Shown here: positions 35,358 to 48,019 of the stretch, in pieces
Position numbering within the stretch: the stretch's first letter is position 1
How the letters are laid out: each line of letters begins with the position of its first letter
From: Globodera rostochiensis
Lineage: Eukaryota; Nematoda; Chromadorea; Rhabditida; Heteroderidae
NCBI GenBank assembly: GCA_018350325.1
Contig: JAEVLN010000006.1
Span: 3,586,056-3,650,055, forward strand
DNA length: 64,000 bases
Direction: 5' to 3'
The notes under the pieces: generated by a model
Databases searched by the model: none
Seen by the model: the letters and a program-made list of their open reading frames with translations, nothing else
Told to the model about the DNA's origin: nothing
Translations under genes and position numbers: made by a program

Positions 35358-38300
35358 ATGCATTCTACAATAATTTTATTGTTTCATTTGCTGCCTACCG
35401 TAATCTCACTGGCTTCCGTTCTGATTTCGTCACCATTCGACAATTTCCGTATTGAATGCCCACAGTCATCGGGAGCACAACGCTTGGCAATTCGTATGGT
35501 GGAATCACAAGGCCAGAAGCGTCAGGATACTGTATTCGTGTTGAGTTGTCAACACATTCAGGAGGTACTGTAATCGCGCGCGGTTTTGGAAGCTAAAATC
35601 GTAAATTGAATAACAATAAAAAACAATTCGTGGCATTAATCCAATAAAAAATTGGGTTTGTGCGGCACAATATGATAAATTCGTATCGCGCTAAATTTTT
35701 TTGATAATGATCGTGATCTATCGATCAAAAAAATTTAGTACTTCGATCATTTTTCGATAACAATACTTCGAAATATCGTATCGTTTATCGATCAAAACCC
35801 TTTAACTGCCTAGAGGTACATTTGAATTCTTGTCGCCAGAAGGATTTCGAAATTTGAAATTCCGGGCCCCTCTAGTTTTAAATTTACCTAACCATTTTGT
35901 CTATAGGATTTGTATTTAAGAAAAAAAAATGCAAATAGAAAAACGTTGAGAATGATTTAACATTTATTTTCGCAAAAAATTTTCAAATTTTAAGCGGCAA
36001 AACTCGAATACCTATTTTCACTAATCCCGACAAAACCCTGGTCCGACCCCGAGTTTACCAATCCCGGCTAATCCTAATCTCGATTTTTCTTAAAATCCCA
36101 ATCCAGCTCTACTATTTGAGTCTCTAAATTTTGAAAAACTTTAAAAAATAACGAAATATAAAATTTTTGTTGTATTTTTAGCTTTATCCCTGGCTAGCGA
36201 TTCCACAGGACATTGCTGATCAGGAGCGTGAAGACTGCCGTTACACGCACCAGTTTGACATGCTTTTGGAGCAGAAATTGAATTGGACATGCAATGAGCG
36301 CGAATATTTGGCAGGCATGGCACGCCTGGCCGATACCAGGTCAATTTTTTGATTTGAATTTTTTTATTACTTAGTATGACCCAAAGAATCATTCGCATTT
36401 GCCTGAATTGAAAATTAAAAACAAAAAATTTTGGGGTTTTTTGTACAAAAGCAAAATTGTTTCCAAATTTGATCCAAAACTCGAAAATTTAGCTTAACAA
36501 AACTTTTGACCAAAAAATTTTTGGATTTTTTTTTTTGTACAAAACCAAAACTTTTATAAATGTTTGGTCAGTTATCGACAGACATTTTTTAAAAAACGTA
36601 ATTAAAATTTTAAGAATTCAATTGGAATGTTGTCGAATGAGGACTCGTACAGAGACTGCCTGTGTCCATCATGAATATGACAAGCCGTTGGGCAGCGGAG
36701 CACGGACCGAAATTGAGTAGGTTATATTCGAATTAAAATATTTTTAAAATATTCAAATTAGAAACTTAAATATAAAAAATATAAATATTAAAATATCTAG
36801 TTGTTAATTATTTAATTTTGTTAAATTTTTGTTTTAGGTATCAAGCAAAATTGATCAATGCTATTTCTATCGAAGGCAACATAATTCGAGTTCGTTTTTG
36901 CGATTTGTCGCCTCGTCCAATTGGTATAACATTTTTTGCTTACAAAACAAAAAATATATATATACTTTTAAAAAATAGTTTTGATCTATTGTATAATTCA
37001 GCTATTTTTCTTGGCGTTCACTAGAGCCTGGATCAATACAAAATATGCGAATTTATATGAACCTAAAAGGTGCCAAAAAAAGCCAAAATATTCACTAAAT
37101 ATGCACCGAAAAATGGCACTTTCGTGCATTATTTTTTATTTCCAACTCATCGCCATCCTGGCCATCTTAGCTCCATACATTGAGCTCGGGGAAATTTCAG
37201 CGCTGCCAGTCTCTTTTTTATTTTGCAAAATGCATATAATCCGCACCCTAGCCATCACATATTTAATTTGAATTATTTAAACGAAAATGCTTAACATATT
37301 CCCAATTTTTTTATAATAAATCTGATTTACTATTCAGACGACATTATCGATGACTTGGCCAAAACGACAACTCGACGAACAACAACGGCACCGCCCAGCA
37401 CCTTAGGTTGGTGGCACACCACCCGTTTTGCCATTAATTCATGGCCAGCCACAACAAAGGTTCAATGGCCAACTAATGATGAAGGTCCGATGATTGAAAT
37501 CAATTTTTCTAAATATTTTAAATATTAGCTTTCAATTTTTGACTATTTTAATAAATTTATAATATATTTGATATTAAATTTATTTAACATTTACTACGTG
37601 CATTATTAAATACTAGTAATTACTAAAAGACTAAATTAATATTTCTATAAAAATATTTATTTATTAAATATAAAATTATTATTTTTTTTTAAAGAACTTG
37701 CTGTACATCCAATTTTAAATCATCCAAAACTGCGCAAAAAATACCATTGGCCAAGCGATAATGTTCAACCGAATACCATTGGTCAGGCACCAGTGCCAAT
37801 TCCAACTCAAACTCCACCTCCAACTTTGGCACCTCCAATTCCATCAACCCTTCAAATACAGGCAATTTTTTTTAAATAAAAATATTATTTGTTTTATAAA
37901 AAAAATTATTTATATATTTGTAGAGACCGATTTTTATTTTATTTTTTACATTTATTTTATTGCAATAATGCTCAAAACCAGTGTTTTCATCAAGTCCAGG
38001 TTTAATATTTGAAATTTTGGCAGGCAAAAAAGCCTAATTTCTGTCTGAAATGTCTCATTTAGCAAATTCTAAACCCATTTTGTTTTTTTGGCTAAATTTC
38101 TGGTTACAAAAAATTGAATTGCTCGTTTTTGGCTTCTTGCATGAAGCTTAGACCTTCTCTAGCACAATTTTTAGATAGTAGCTTTCGCACGACTCAAAAT
38201 TCTTAACAAAAATGAAAATAAAAAACGAAATTTTGACGCATATTTTGCAAACAATTGTTAAAAATAATTTTTAAATTTTAGCATCAAACAATTGGACAAC

Positions 38301-41300
38301 ATTCTTCAAGTTCTGAAGATGAATATGAAGACGAACTGCTGATCCCTGAAGAAATCCTTCATGTTGATGAGATTGGCACGCCACAACGAACATTTCGTCC
38401 AAGTCCGGTCAAAGTTGCACAAACTCAGCATAATGGCGGAGTTCCGCAACAAGTTATCTCTGTGCAACCATTGCCGTTGACACCGCTGCAATGGAAATTT
38501 GGGCAAAATGTAACACAAACTGATGACAAACAATGGGAGGGCGCTGTTGATCCATTCCATCGTCGCCAATCTGTATCTGCAACACCACCACAACAAGGAC
38601 CACAAGCGCATGGGCATGCTGTAGCATCACAACAACAGCAACAATATAAACCAAATCATCGTAACAGAGATCATGATGTATCTGTAAAACAACGAGATCA
38701 TCCTGAAAAGCGTAATCAATTTGTACCTCCAACAACACAACAACAAGCAGTACCTGCAACACAACAACAGGCAGTGCCTGAAACACACCAACAAGCAGTA
38801 CCGGCAACACAACAACAAGCAGTACCTGCAACACACCAACAAGCAGTACCTGCAACACAACAACAGGCAGTGCCTGAAACACACCAACAAGCAGTACCGG
38901 CAACACAACAACAAGCAGGAGCTGCAACACACCTAGTAGCTGCAAGACAACAAGTTTATGATCGTGCTGTAATTGAAGGACAAACAAAAAAGCTTCAAAA
39001 TGATACTCCAGCAGCTGTACAGCAAGTTTTACAAGATCATGTTCAGGTGGTACCTGTACAAGAACATAATTTAATTGCATCTCAACAAGCTCTGCAACGT
39101 CAACGACCAATTCAGGAACAATTCCAAAAAGAGCGAGCACAAGTGGAGAGTGAAAAGTCACATCAAGCTCAAGCAGTATCAACAATACAAAAACAACAAA
39201 CTCAACAACAACAACAAAAAGCTTCTCAACCTGTTATTGTGAAACCGCTCCAAACGCAGCAACAAAGTCAGCCAAATCAACAAATGGAACAAGAGAACAT
39301 GGATGATCCATTCCACCGTGGCCAAGCAGTACTCGAAACACAACCACAGAAATTACAGAAAACAACATCAACAGACTGACCAGACAAATACATCTACTAT
39401 TCATGAAGAACAACAACAAAGTCTAGGTCAACGAAGCACTTCGGAACAACAAAAATATAAACAAAAAGATAATCATGATGTTCTTCAATATCAATTGCAG
39501 AATTCAAGTTATGTTGATCAACAGGATAAAATGCGGTCTGATCTGAACCAAGAGAAAAGTTCAAGTCAGAATGATCAACATGCCGAAGCTGATAAACAGG
39601 TTGCCGAACAACAACAGCTAAAATCTGTTCATCATCAGGCCGTAAAACAACAAACTACAGCCAATCAAGTTCAAGGGGTACAACAACAACCAAACCAACA
39701 ACAACAACAACAACAACAGTCCGCTACTGTTGAAGTTAAACCGGTTGTGTTAGCTGATGCTCAAGAACAGAAAGACGTTTCGCAAAACAGCAGACAACTG
39801 CAATTGAAACATGTTCAAGCTGTACCGCAACAAAATGTTGAAGAACATTTCAACAAATCATACACAAAAACAATGGCAACCCAAGAAATTCCTCACCAAC
39901 ATGAAGATGGTGCAGCATCACAGCAACAGCATAACCAAAATGATCTGTCTTTTCATGTTGTTAAAGGTCTGACATGATTCTGTGAAAACCCAAATCTTTC
40001 AAAATTAAAATTGAAAAAATGAATTTTGAATAAAAAATTTCATAAAGGCATCAATAAAAAAATTTTTAAATATTTTAACAGGATTTTCCACTCGTGGAAC
40101 AAAGTTGTCAATTCCGAGGAGCAGTTTGTTAATTCGTCGTAAGGGCCTACGGGAATTGACTGTGACATTATTGCCGCCAAAGGTTGGCCAACCGATCGGG
40201 CCACGAATCAGTGCTGATCGTGAGCGCCAAATGACCGAAATTGCCATCCAAGAACGGGTGGATGCCATCAGAAAAATTGAAAAAGGCATTCAGGTTTAGA
40301 TGAATTTTTAATTATATTTTTTTTGTATTAATCAGAACATTTTTGAGGTTGATACCAACACAGAAGCACCATTGCCTAATTGGGTGATCCCACTCATGTC
40401 AAAAGCAAATGTTTCAAAATCGAATGACGACAATTTCAGCAATATTCAACAACAAAATGTAACTGGGTTTGAAGGCAAACAACAAACTCAAGCTGTACAC
40501 CAACATTCTGCAGATGAAAAACATCGAAGAGAAGAAGTTCAAACTGTATCAGAACAGTTGGAACATGTATTACTTTAGTTAATGTTTCTATAAATATTTG
40601 AAGAATTTTCTTTAAAATTATAAAATTTATTGTAAACAAGAGTTAAATTATAATTGATTTAGGAAAAGCATCAACAACAACAAGACCATCAACCAGAAGT
40701 TGGACAAGTTCTAGACAAAAATTCTAAATCAGAAGAACAACACTCAGAACAGGAAACGCTTCAAGCAAAAGGGGCGCAGACAGTGCAACAACCGTCTGTA
40801 GATGAACAAAAAACGTCAAATCAAATTTATGAGTCCAAGAGGTCTGATGACTACCAATGATTCAATGCATCAAATTCTGTTTGGAGAGCCACCTCAATCA
40901 ACGGTGGTTCAACAGCAACCGAAGAACAACAAAACTGGACGAAACCAAGCCTTTAATATTGTACACTCATTGTTGTGGCCAAGTCAGATGAACGAAGATG
41001 AAATTAGCGAGACCTTGAGCAAAAATCAACAAGCTCAAGCAGTACAACTACGACAGAATTATTCACATAGCCAAAATGAGGTTCACACGATCGAACTTTT
41101 GCGCATGCAACAACAAGAAAATGCAAAGAACACGGGAAAAGCTGAAAATGCTAGCCAACATGAAGGAGCAGTACCAGAAGAACAACAACATAAAAGGGCG
41201 CAAACGGCTAACAATGATCCAGAAGTAAACACCTTAAAAGAACATGAACTTCAACCAATGCGAGAAAATAAAAGTCAACATGACGGTGCAGTATCAGTAG

Positions 41301-44300
41301 AACAACAAGTAGAAGAAGCAGTACAGAAACACCATGTTAAACAACAAAATGACCCAGAACAGCGCTCTCAACCTGAGCAGCAAAACCAAACATTTCAAGA
41401 AGTGCCTGACCAAGCCAATCAGTTGCAGCTCGTCATGAGCATGAAAGGAGTCATAAGGAAACCATTACGACGACTGAACATTCAAACAATCCAAAATGGC
41501 ACAGAAATTCAAACATCGCGTAAAAATTTGTTTATTTCAATTCCTGACGTCAACACAATTTAGTCAACCAAAATGTTGCTTCTGTTGCCACAAATTCAAG
41601 CAGTTCAATTGATGAAGTTCCAGCCGTAGCAAATGGCGTAAAAATTTTTAACAAAGACAAGGCGCAAAACAGAAATGTGGAGACAATGTTTCCAATGGCT
41701 GAAGAGAATGAATCAGTGAGAAATATTTAAAAATAAATTATATGTTGGCACCTTATTTGAAAATTAGAATTATTCGAATAATCTAATATTATTAGTAGAG
41801 CCGAGATTTTTAGGGACTAAAAAACTCCAAATTAAAATTCGGCATTCTTTATTAATTTTTTTCCTCTTACAGTTGTAAATATAATATTTTTCACGTGTTT
41901 TGGAAAATTTTATAAAAAATATCAAAAATAAAAAATTTTAGGGAAAATTTCGATCTTTGCTGGTGCATTTTTGATCCAAGAAAAAGTCATTTTTAGGTGT
42001 ATTTTTGGTTTAAAAATTTGATTTTTGAGAGTGCATATTTCGTTTTTATTGCATTTCTTAAGAAATTTTAGGGAAAAGCGCCTAAAATATTGAATTTCTT
42101 CAAGAATTTTCGGGAAAATGCCTAAAATATTGCATTTTTCTTAGAAATTTTTGGGGAAAAGTGGCAAAATAGGGATTAAAAACGCAAAAACGGCGAAAAA
42201 GGGATTTTAGGGACCAAAAAGTCGCTCTAATTCAAAAATTTTTCGAAATGAACGCTATTTCTGGGCTTGCTCGTCAAACCCTATCCGCAAAAAAAAAAAA
42301 GGTTAAACCCTGAAAATCACGGCTCTAATTAGAAAATATTCAATTAATTTTATTTGAATAGCTTAATGAATTTTAGTAGAACTCGGAATTTTTACTGAGT
42401 TTTAAACTATTTTTTACTGAACAAATACTAACTTCTAGTATTATTTGAATATTTTCAAAGAATAATATGATTATTCGAATAATCCTGATATTCAAATAAT
42501 ACACCAACATATATATTTGTAAATTCGCTTAGTAAATAAATATAAAACATTATTTTTTTTTGCTTTTAATTAAAAGACAATTAAAAACAATTAGTGTTCC
42601 TTTATTAAAATATATTTATAATTCAAATAATTTTTTCCAAATTAAGGATGTGTCGGAAAACAAAAAATTGCAAGAAAACAAAGAAACAAATGACAAAAAC
42701 AATCGTGAATTTGCTGCCAGTATGATAAAGTAATATAATTTTATAATTTAAATAAATAAAATTTATATTTTAATAAACAAATTAAAATTATTATAGTGCA
42801 ATTGAACGCCACGTGGCCGAAACAATGAGTGGAATTAACATAAACCCGGACAGACAGGACAAAATTCTAAATGGTGACAGCAACACATTTGGCCAACCGA
42901 TTGAAAATGAAAGTAAACATTATTTTAAATAAAAATGTATTATATTTATATATTAATTAACATTTAGAACTGCTTAAACAGCTGAAGCGCGAGCCAAATG
43001 ACTTGGAAAAAAATGTAATTTTAAAATAAAGCCTTTTATAATTAATAAAATTTAATCTATATTTCTTATTAAATGATAAGTGGTAAATTTATGAATTATT
43101 TAAATTGTCATGATTTAATTTAGTTTAATAATGCATTTAGGGCCTTTTAACTATCGATAACAGTACGATATTCACCAAATTACCCAATTCTTCAAATATT
43201 GGTACTGTAGAAGGAAAAAACGATCAAAATTCGAATAATAAACAGGCGGAAAAGGACGAAGACAATTCAGATGATAGTGAAAGTGTTGAAAGGGTAAAGT
43301 TTATTGAATTTTTATGCAAAATATATTTTTTTGTAACAAATTTTTTTTGAAAATTTAATTTTTTTTTCAAAATGGGGAAAATGTTTCTAGAGGTTTTCCA
43401 GGTCGTAAATTTTGAATTTGAGCTTTATTTAGACCGCTTTTTGAACCTTTAAACCGAAATGGAAACTTTTCGAAAATTTAAGCAACGTCTTGTATTTGTC
43501 GTTACATTAATTTGGCATTTTAAGCCATTTTATGAGATAAAATCAGGGGTTTTAAATCGGTCGAAATGGAGGTCAGATTCGAATTCTACCACCTGGAAAA
43601 CATCTAGAACCATGTTTTAACCCATTTAAAAAAATGGGGGGGGGCATCATTAACTAATCCAAAAATTAACCAAAAAATTTAAGAATGCTAAAAAATCAGA
43701 AACCAACAACAAAAATTCGAATAATGACGATGAAGATGAATCCAAAATGCTTGAAAAGCGAAATGCACTACGACAAAGTCCAATTGGTGGGAGTCATAAA
43801 CTGATTTTATTGAAAGATGACGTTGGTGAAACACCAAAACGGCGAAAAAACGGCAAAAAACGTCGCGGACAAAAGAAACACCAAGTGAATTTTTGAAATA
43901 TTAGGATTAAAAATTTAATATAATATAAAAATTTTAAAAATAAACAATTTAACATTAAATAACTTTATTAATTCTTTAATTTAAAATATTTGTACCCAAT
44001 TTTCTTATTAAAAAAAAATTAAATATTTTTATTTTTTTAAGCATAATTATTTTAAAAATTGTTTTTGCTAAAAATTATGATTAAATATTTTATAAATTTA
44101 GAAAACTGGAATACCAATTCAACAACTGGTTACAACGGAAGACATATTTGGCACCGGAGCCATAAATTTGCCAAAAATTGAACAAGTTGAACCAGCAAAT
44201 GAGCAAGAAGAAGCAATTGTTGATGAGGAAGTAAAAAATTTAAGGAAATTAATATTTTAAAATGAATTAAAAAATTTTAAAATTATCAATCTTTTAAAAC

Positions 44301-47300
44301 ATTTAAAATTTAAAAAAAACAAAATTAATTAAAAAGTTGCCACCTTCTCAATCCGAATTGCCACCATTTGACGCTTTTCCATCTCCTCCGCCTTCAAATC
44401 AACGACGAAATTCACAAATTGGCACACAGTTGGCACAATTGCCAGATTATGGAAGGGGTTTTTGAAAATTTAGTTGGCCATAATAAAATTTATTATCTTT
44501 AGCACTCAACATGAACTCCATAAAAAATGTCACGACAAAAACAACAACACTAAAACCACCACCGCCACCGTTACCCGCAACAACAACACCAACATCAACA
44601 ACAATGGCATCAGTGCCAAATGAAGATGATGATCACACAGAAATGATTAGTGGAGAGCGTGAAAGCACAACGACAATGGAAGTGCCGAAACCGACGACAT
44701 CCAGCAGGGTGCCGAGGTGTTTTGTTTATCGAATCCACAGGAGATGAAAACTTACCTATTTATTGTCTTTAAACATGAAAATTATTCGAATTTTTGAAAC
44801 TAAAAATTTTGCTTCTTGGAAACGGGGATCCGGCGAGCTCTAGACTCGTTGCTTAAATCCGAACTCAAAAAGAAGCAATATTTTTCGAACCACAAAGTTT
44901 GAAGGCCAAGTCCAGGGAAAGTCCAGGTCCAGTAATAATCCAAGGTCGCTGAGGCTCCACTGGACCTGGACTCTGGGTCCAGGAAAAATCCAAGCCTGTA
45001 CCCAGGTCCAGGACGGGCTCTAGAAATTTTGATAAAAATCCCAAACCATGAGTTTTAAATTTTTTATTGAAACGAATTTCAGACGGCGCCAATTTGAAAA
45101 AGTTGTTCCTGTGCCTCGTGAACAACAACAACAACAACAACAACTTGTGCCACCTCGTCGCGTTTTTCCGTCCCGACATGGCCAAACGACAGCCATTCCT
45201 GCCGCCGGCGCCGGGCCCATTGGCGGTGGGTTGCCCGATGAGGAGACCGATTCATCGCCATTCGACGCTGAAAGGGCACAATTTTTGGACCACACATGGC
45301 ACTCAAAACAAGTGAGAAAATTTAATTAGAATTTAAAATTATTTTGTTAAAATTGTTATTGTATATTTTTAAAATTGATATTTTAGCTGGTATTAGCTAG
45401 TTTAAAATATTTATCACAATACTCACATTTCTGAATAAAAATTGTTGCAGTATTCAAAATATCAGGTACCCATCGAAATGCAAATAAAAATTGAAAATTG
45501 AAATATAAATGATTAATTTGTTAAGATTAACATTTAAAAAAATATATAAAGTCACAATTTAATCCAAATTATTTTTCAAGACTTTTCTGAACAAATTTAA
45601 ATAAGCCAGAAAAATAATAAAATGTAAATTGCCACATAGAAAATCAAATTTCAACAGGAACCTATCACAAGTCGAAAGCGAGTTTTTGTGGAAACTGAAG
45701 AGCAACAAACAACGAGCACAATTGATGAAGACGAAAACACTGAACAAACAACTTCAACAACTCCAATCATAGGCAAATTAAAGAAAACAAAATATTTTTT
45801 AATAATTGTTTTATTTTTTATATACAAAATTTGTTTTGTTTTTGAATTTTTTAAAATAAATTAACGATTTCTTTTCCAGCTAATAGTCGCCGTCAAAACC
45901 GTGTTGAGAGAATAGAGAGCCGTTTTGAAGCGAAGAGTCCATTTGAAAAAGAAATTCGACGAAAGCCAAGTGAGTCTCTTTTTTTTTGTTAAATAATTTT
46001 TTTTGATCGAAAATTTAAATCAGATTTTATAATTAATTTTAGTTATCGATGTATCATTTCCTAAGCAACAATCCAGCGACGACGAAGAAAATAACAGTAA
46101 TGAAAAATTTGATGATGGCGAAAAAGCGCCAAAGGGTTAATTTTTATTTAAAAATTTATATTTTTAGGTAATTGATAAAAATATTAATCAAAAAAAGGGA
46201 AAACAATATAGGCACATAAATAATCATTTAGATAGTGAAATTATACAAAAAGACGGCCTACTAATATATTCACCGCCATACAATCAGCCTATGCCTATGC
46301 CAATGCCAGGCAAATTTATTTTTTTGTTGATAAAAAATAAATCAAATAATTTTAAGTGCAAAAAGAAAGTGATATTATGCCAAAGATTGGAGAGAGAAAT
46401 GATTTGAAAACGGAAGAAAAAGAAGTTGAGCAATCATTGGTGCCAATGGGAGATGATAATTTTGTGGCCAAAACAATATCGGAGGAGGAGCTAAAAGGTG
46501 AAATTTTATATAAATAATAATTTTAAATACAAAATTTATTTTCAAGTTGTTTCAATTGAAAATAAATCACCCATTTCTACATCGACGTCTTCTAGCAGTA
46601 CATTCGAATCTTCAACAATTCAAATTATAATGCCATCACAAAAAGGTATGTTTTGATGTATGGGAATTAATTTTTTTAAAATAAAATAAAATATATTTAT
46701 TGTAAAATAGAACAATTCAAATTAGCATTTCAACGACGTCAACGAGTTCGGACAAATCGGAGAAGAAACAGTACAACGACGACGACAACAACAACAACAT
46801 CAACAACCACAACACCTACTACAACAACCACAACACCAACAACTCCAGTGCCACAGCAGTTGAGTACGGAAGTGGAAGAGTTTTGGGCTCCAACAAGAAG
46901 TACGGTAGCGCTGGATACTGTAACAACAGCTCGCCATGTAACACCGTATGACATTGCGCATTTTTATCGGATGCCAAGCGGGAGTTCAAGGCACCGTGAA
47001 AGTGGTACGGTTGATAAAAGACAAATATTAATTAAATATTTATTTAAAAAGGTATAATCTAGAGACCGGAGCGAGACGAGATCTCGAGACAAAATCTTGA
47101 CTAATCTCATCTCGACATCTCGTCTCGAATAAAACTGATTTTTCGAGATCCGAGATTCGCTCGAAGCTCAAGTCCGGTCTCTAGTATAAATTTATATAAA
47201 AATATTCCAAATGCTATTGGTTTTAATCGTAAACATTCTAAAATTTATTTGTTGTTCAAAATATAATAAATTCGTATAAAAACTATTTTAAACACATTAA

Positions 47301-47535
47301 TACAAATATTTTTTAAAATAAATTTAAATTTAATTTCCTAAAATGTGTTCCAGTGCTCACATTTTGTTCAAAACGTGCCGCAATTCGTGACTCGGCCAAC
47401 ATGGTGATCGCATGTGCTGGCGAAGATGGCCAAGTCTGGACACCGCTGCGATGTCCACCCGGCACCGACTGTTTGCCGGCCGCCGATTCGACATTTCAAA
47501 TTTGTTGTCCGGTCGCAATTGGCCGCCGAAGATAA
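35358..47535 (+). CDS. 31-exon secreted giant: dermatopontin-like, Gln/Thr-rich, Cys-rich tail
   Basis: Exons: 35358-35564, 36182-36339, 36615-36716, 36838-36923, 37338-37484, 37695-37861, 38282-39328, 39375-39966, 40082-40293, 40336-40566, 40663-40793, 40840-41519, 41564-41715, 42647-42729, 42797-42912, 42968-43014, 43141-43293, 43684-43884, 44102-44230, 44337-44457, 44503-44716, 45083-45311, 45451-45465, 45658-45772, 45880-45969, 46043-46135, 46232-46309, 46357-46497, 46547-46645, 46711-47004, 47354-47535. All phases join: 2103 aa. Signal peptide, then a region (residues 30-185) with CNEREYLAGMARL, IQLECCRMRT and IRVRFCDL, resembling dermatopontin. Gln-rich and acidic middle with polyQ, a mucin-like Thr tract, and a six-Cys C-terminus (CAGEDGQVWTPLRCPPGTDC). 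Three introns are GC-AG. Two 46-nt introns (39329, 40794) are alternatives to frameshifts. Probably cuticle or matrix; function unproven. Confidence 0.8.
38735..38935 (+). repeat. 24-bp coding minisatellite (QQAVPATQ)
   Basis: About eight tandem 24-bp units encode QQAVPATQ or QQAVPETH. Variants alternate (ATQ/ETH/ATQ/ATH), which suggests a 48-bp or larger higher-order unit. Several neighbouring copies are nearly identical at DNA level, so the array is young and probably length-variable. Confidence 0.9.
41743..42515. mobile_element. Nested foldback elements in an intron
   Basis: The outer ends TATGTTGGCACCTTATTTGAA and TTCAAATAATACACCAACATA pair. Inside, 41797-42330 has its own ends TAGAGCCGAGATTTTTAGGG and AAAATCACGGCTCTA, and an interior iterating TTTTNGGGAAAA and GCAAAAACGGCG. 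This reads as one element inserted in another within the 931-nt intron between exons 13 and 14 of the 2103-aa gene. Confidence 0.65.
44835..45025. repeat. TCCAGG-rich foldback
   Basis: GC-rich intronic block with inverted GGTCCAG/CTGGACC words (GTCCAGGTCCAG and CTGGACCTGGACTC) and GCTCTAGA near both ends. An AAATTTTG octamer lies near each side (44806, 45024). It resembles the other foldbacks but its borders are less certain. Confidence 0.45.
47060..47183. mobile_element. Short hAT-like MITE, CTCGAGA-rich
   Basis: Ends TAGAGACCGGAGCGAGACGA and GCTCAAGTCCGGTCTCTA. Flanking octamers GTATAATC and GTATAAAT agree at 6 of 8. The interior repeats ATCTCGAGAC/TCTCGT. It lies in the last intron of the 2103-aa gene, 55 bp after the donor. 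Confidence 0.75.
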
Positions 47536-48019
47536 AATTCATTATTCATTTTATTCAATTTGCATTTATCAATTTAATTTATTTGAAAAGAATTTCAATG
47601 TTATTTCCCATGCATTTTTGTGTCATAAACAACAAAATTAAATTTTATGGCGTTAAGCATATGTATTTATGTTTTTTAAAATTTGTTTTTTTGTTTAAAT
47701 AAATTAAAAGGTCAGGAATTGTAATTGAAAAAAGCAACAAATAAATATTATATTTTTAATTGTTATATCTGAATTTGGAATAAATAAAAAATGACTCCTC
47801 AGTTTCACATTTTTAAAATATATTTGTTTAATTTGGCATATTTTCGTTAAAATAATTTTGGCACAATAAATCCAAAATTTTGGCAATAAGCAATTGTTTA
47901 TCAGAGCGTATAAGCAGTTTAATCCAGCAAAGTCAATTAATCAATATGCTCTTTGGCGTCTCGTTTCGTTTTTGGTGGGCTTCAACGGCCATCGATCTCC
48001 AGGGATCTTTGATCCAGTA
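47536..48019. other. Convergent 3' flanks
   Basis: 484 bp, AT-rich, between the stops of the 2103-aa (+) and 369-aa (-) genes. Nothing else is seen. Confidence 0.5.

Noticed and set aside
38454..39185. 243-codon minus-strand ORF, Val/Leu-rich
   Set aside because: It is the antisense shadow of the Gln-rich exon (CAA/CAG codons read backwards as TTG/CTG).
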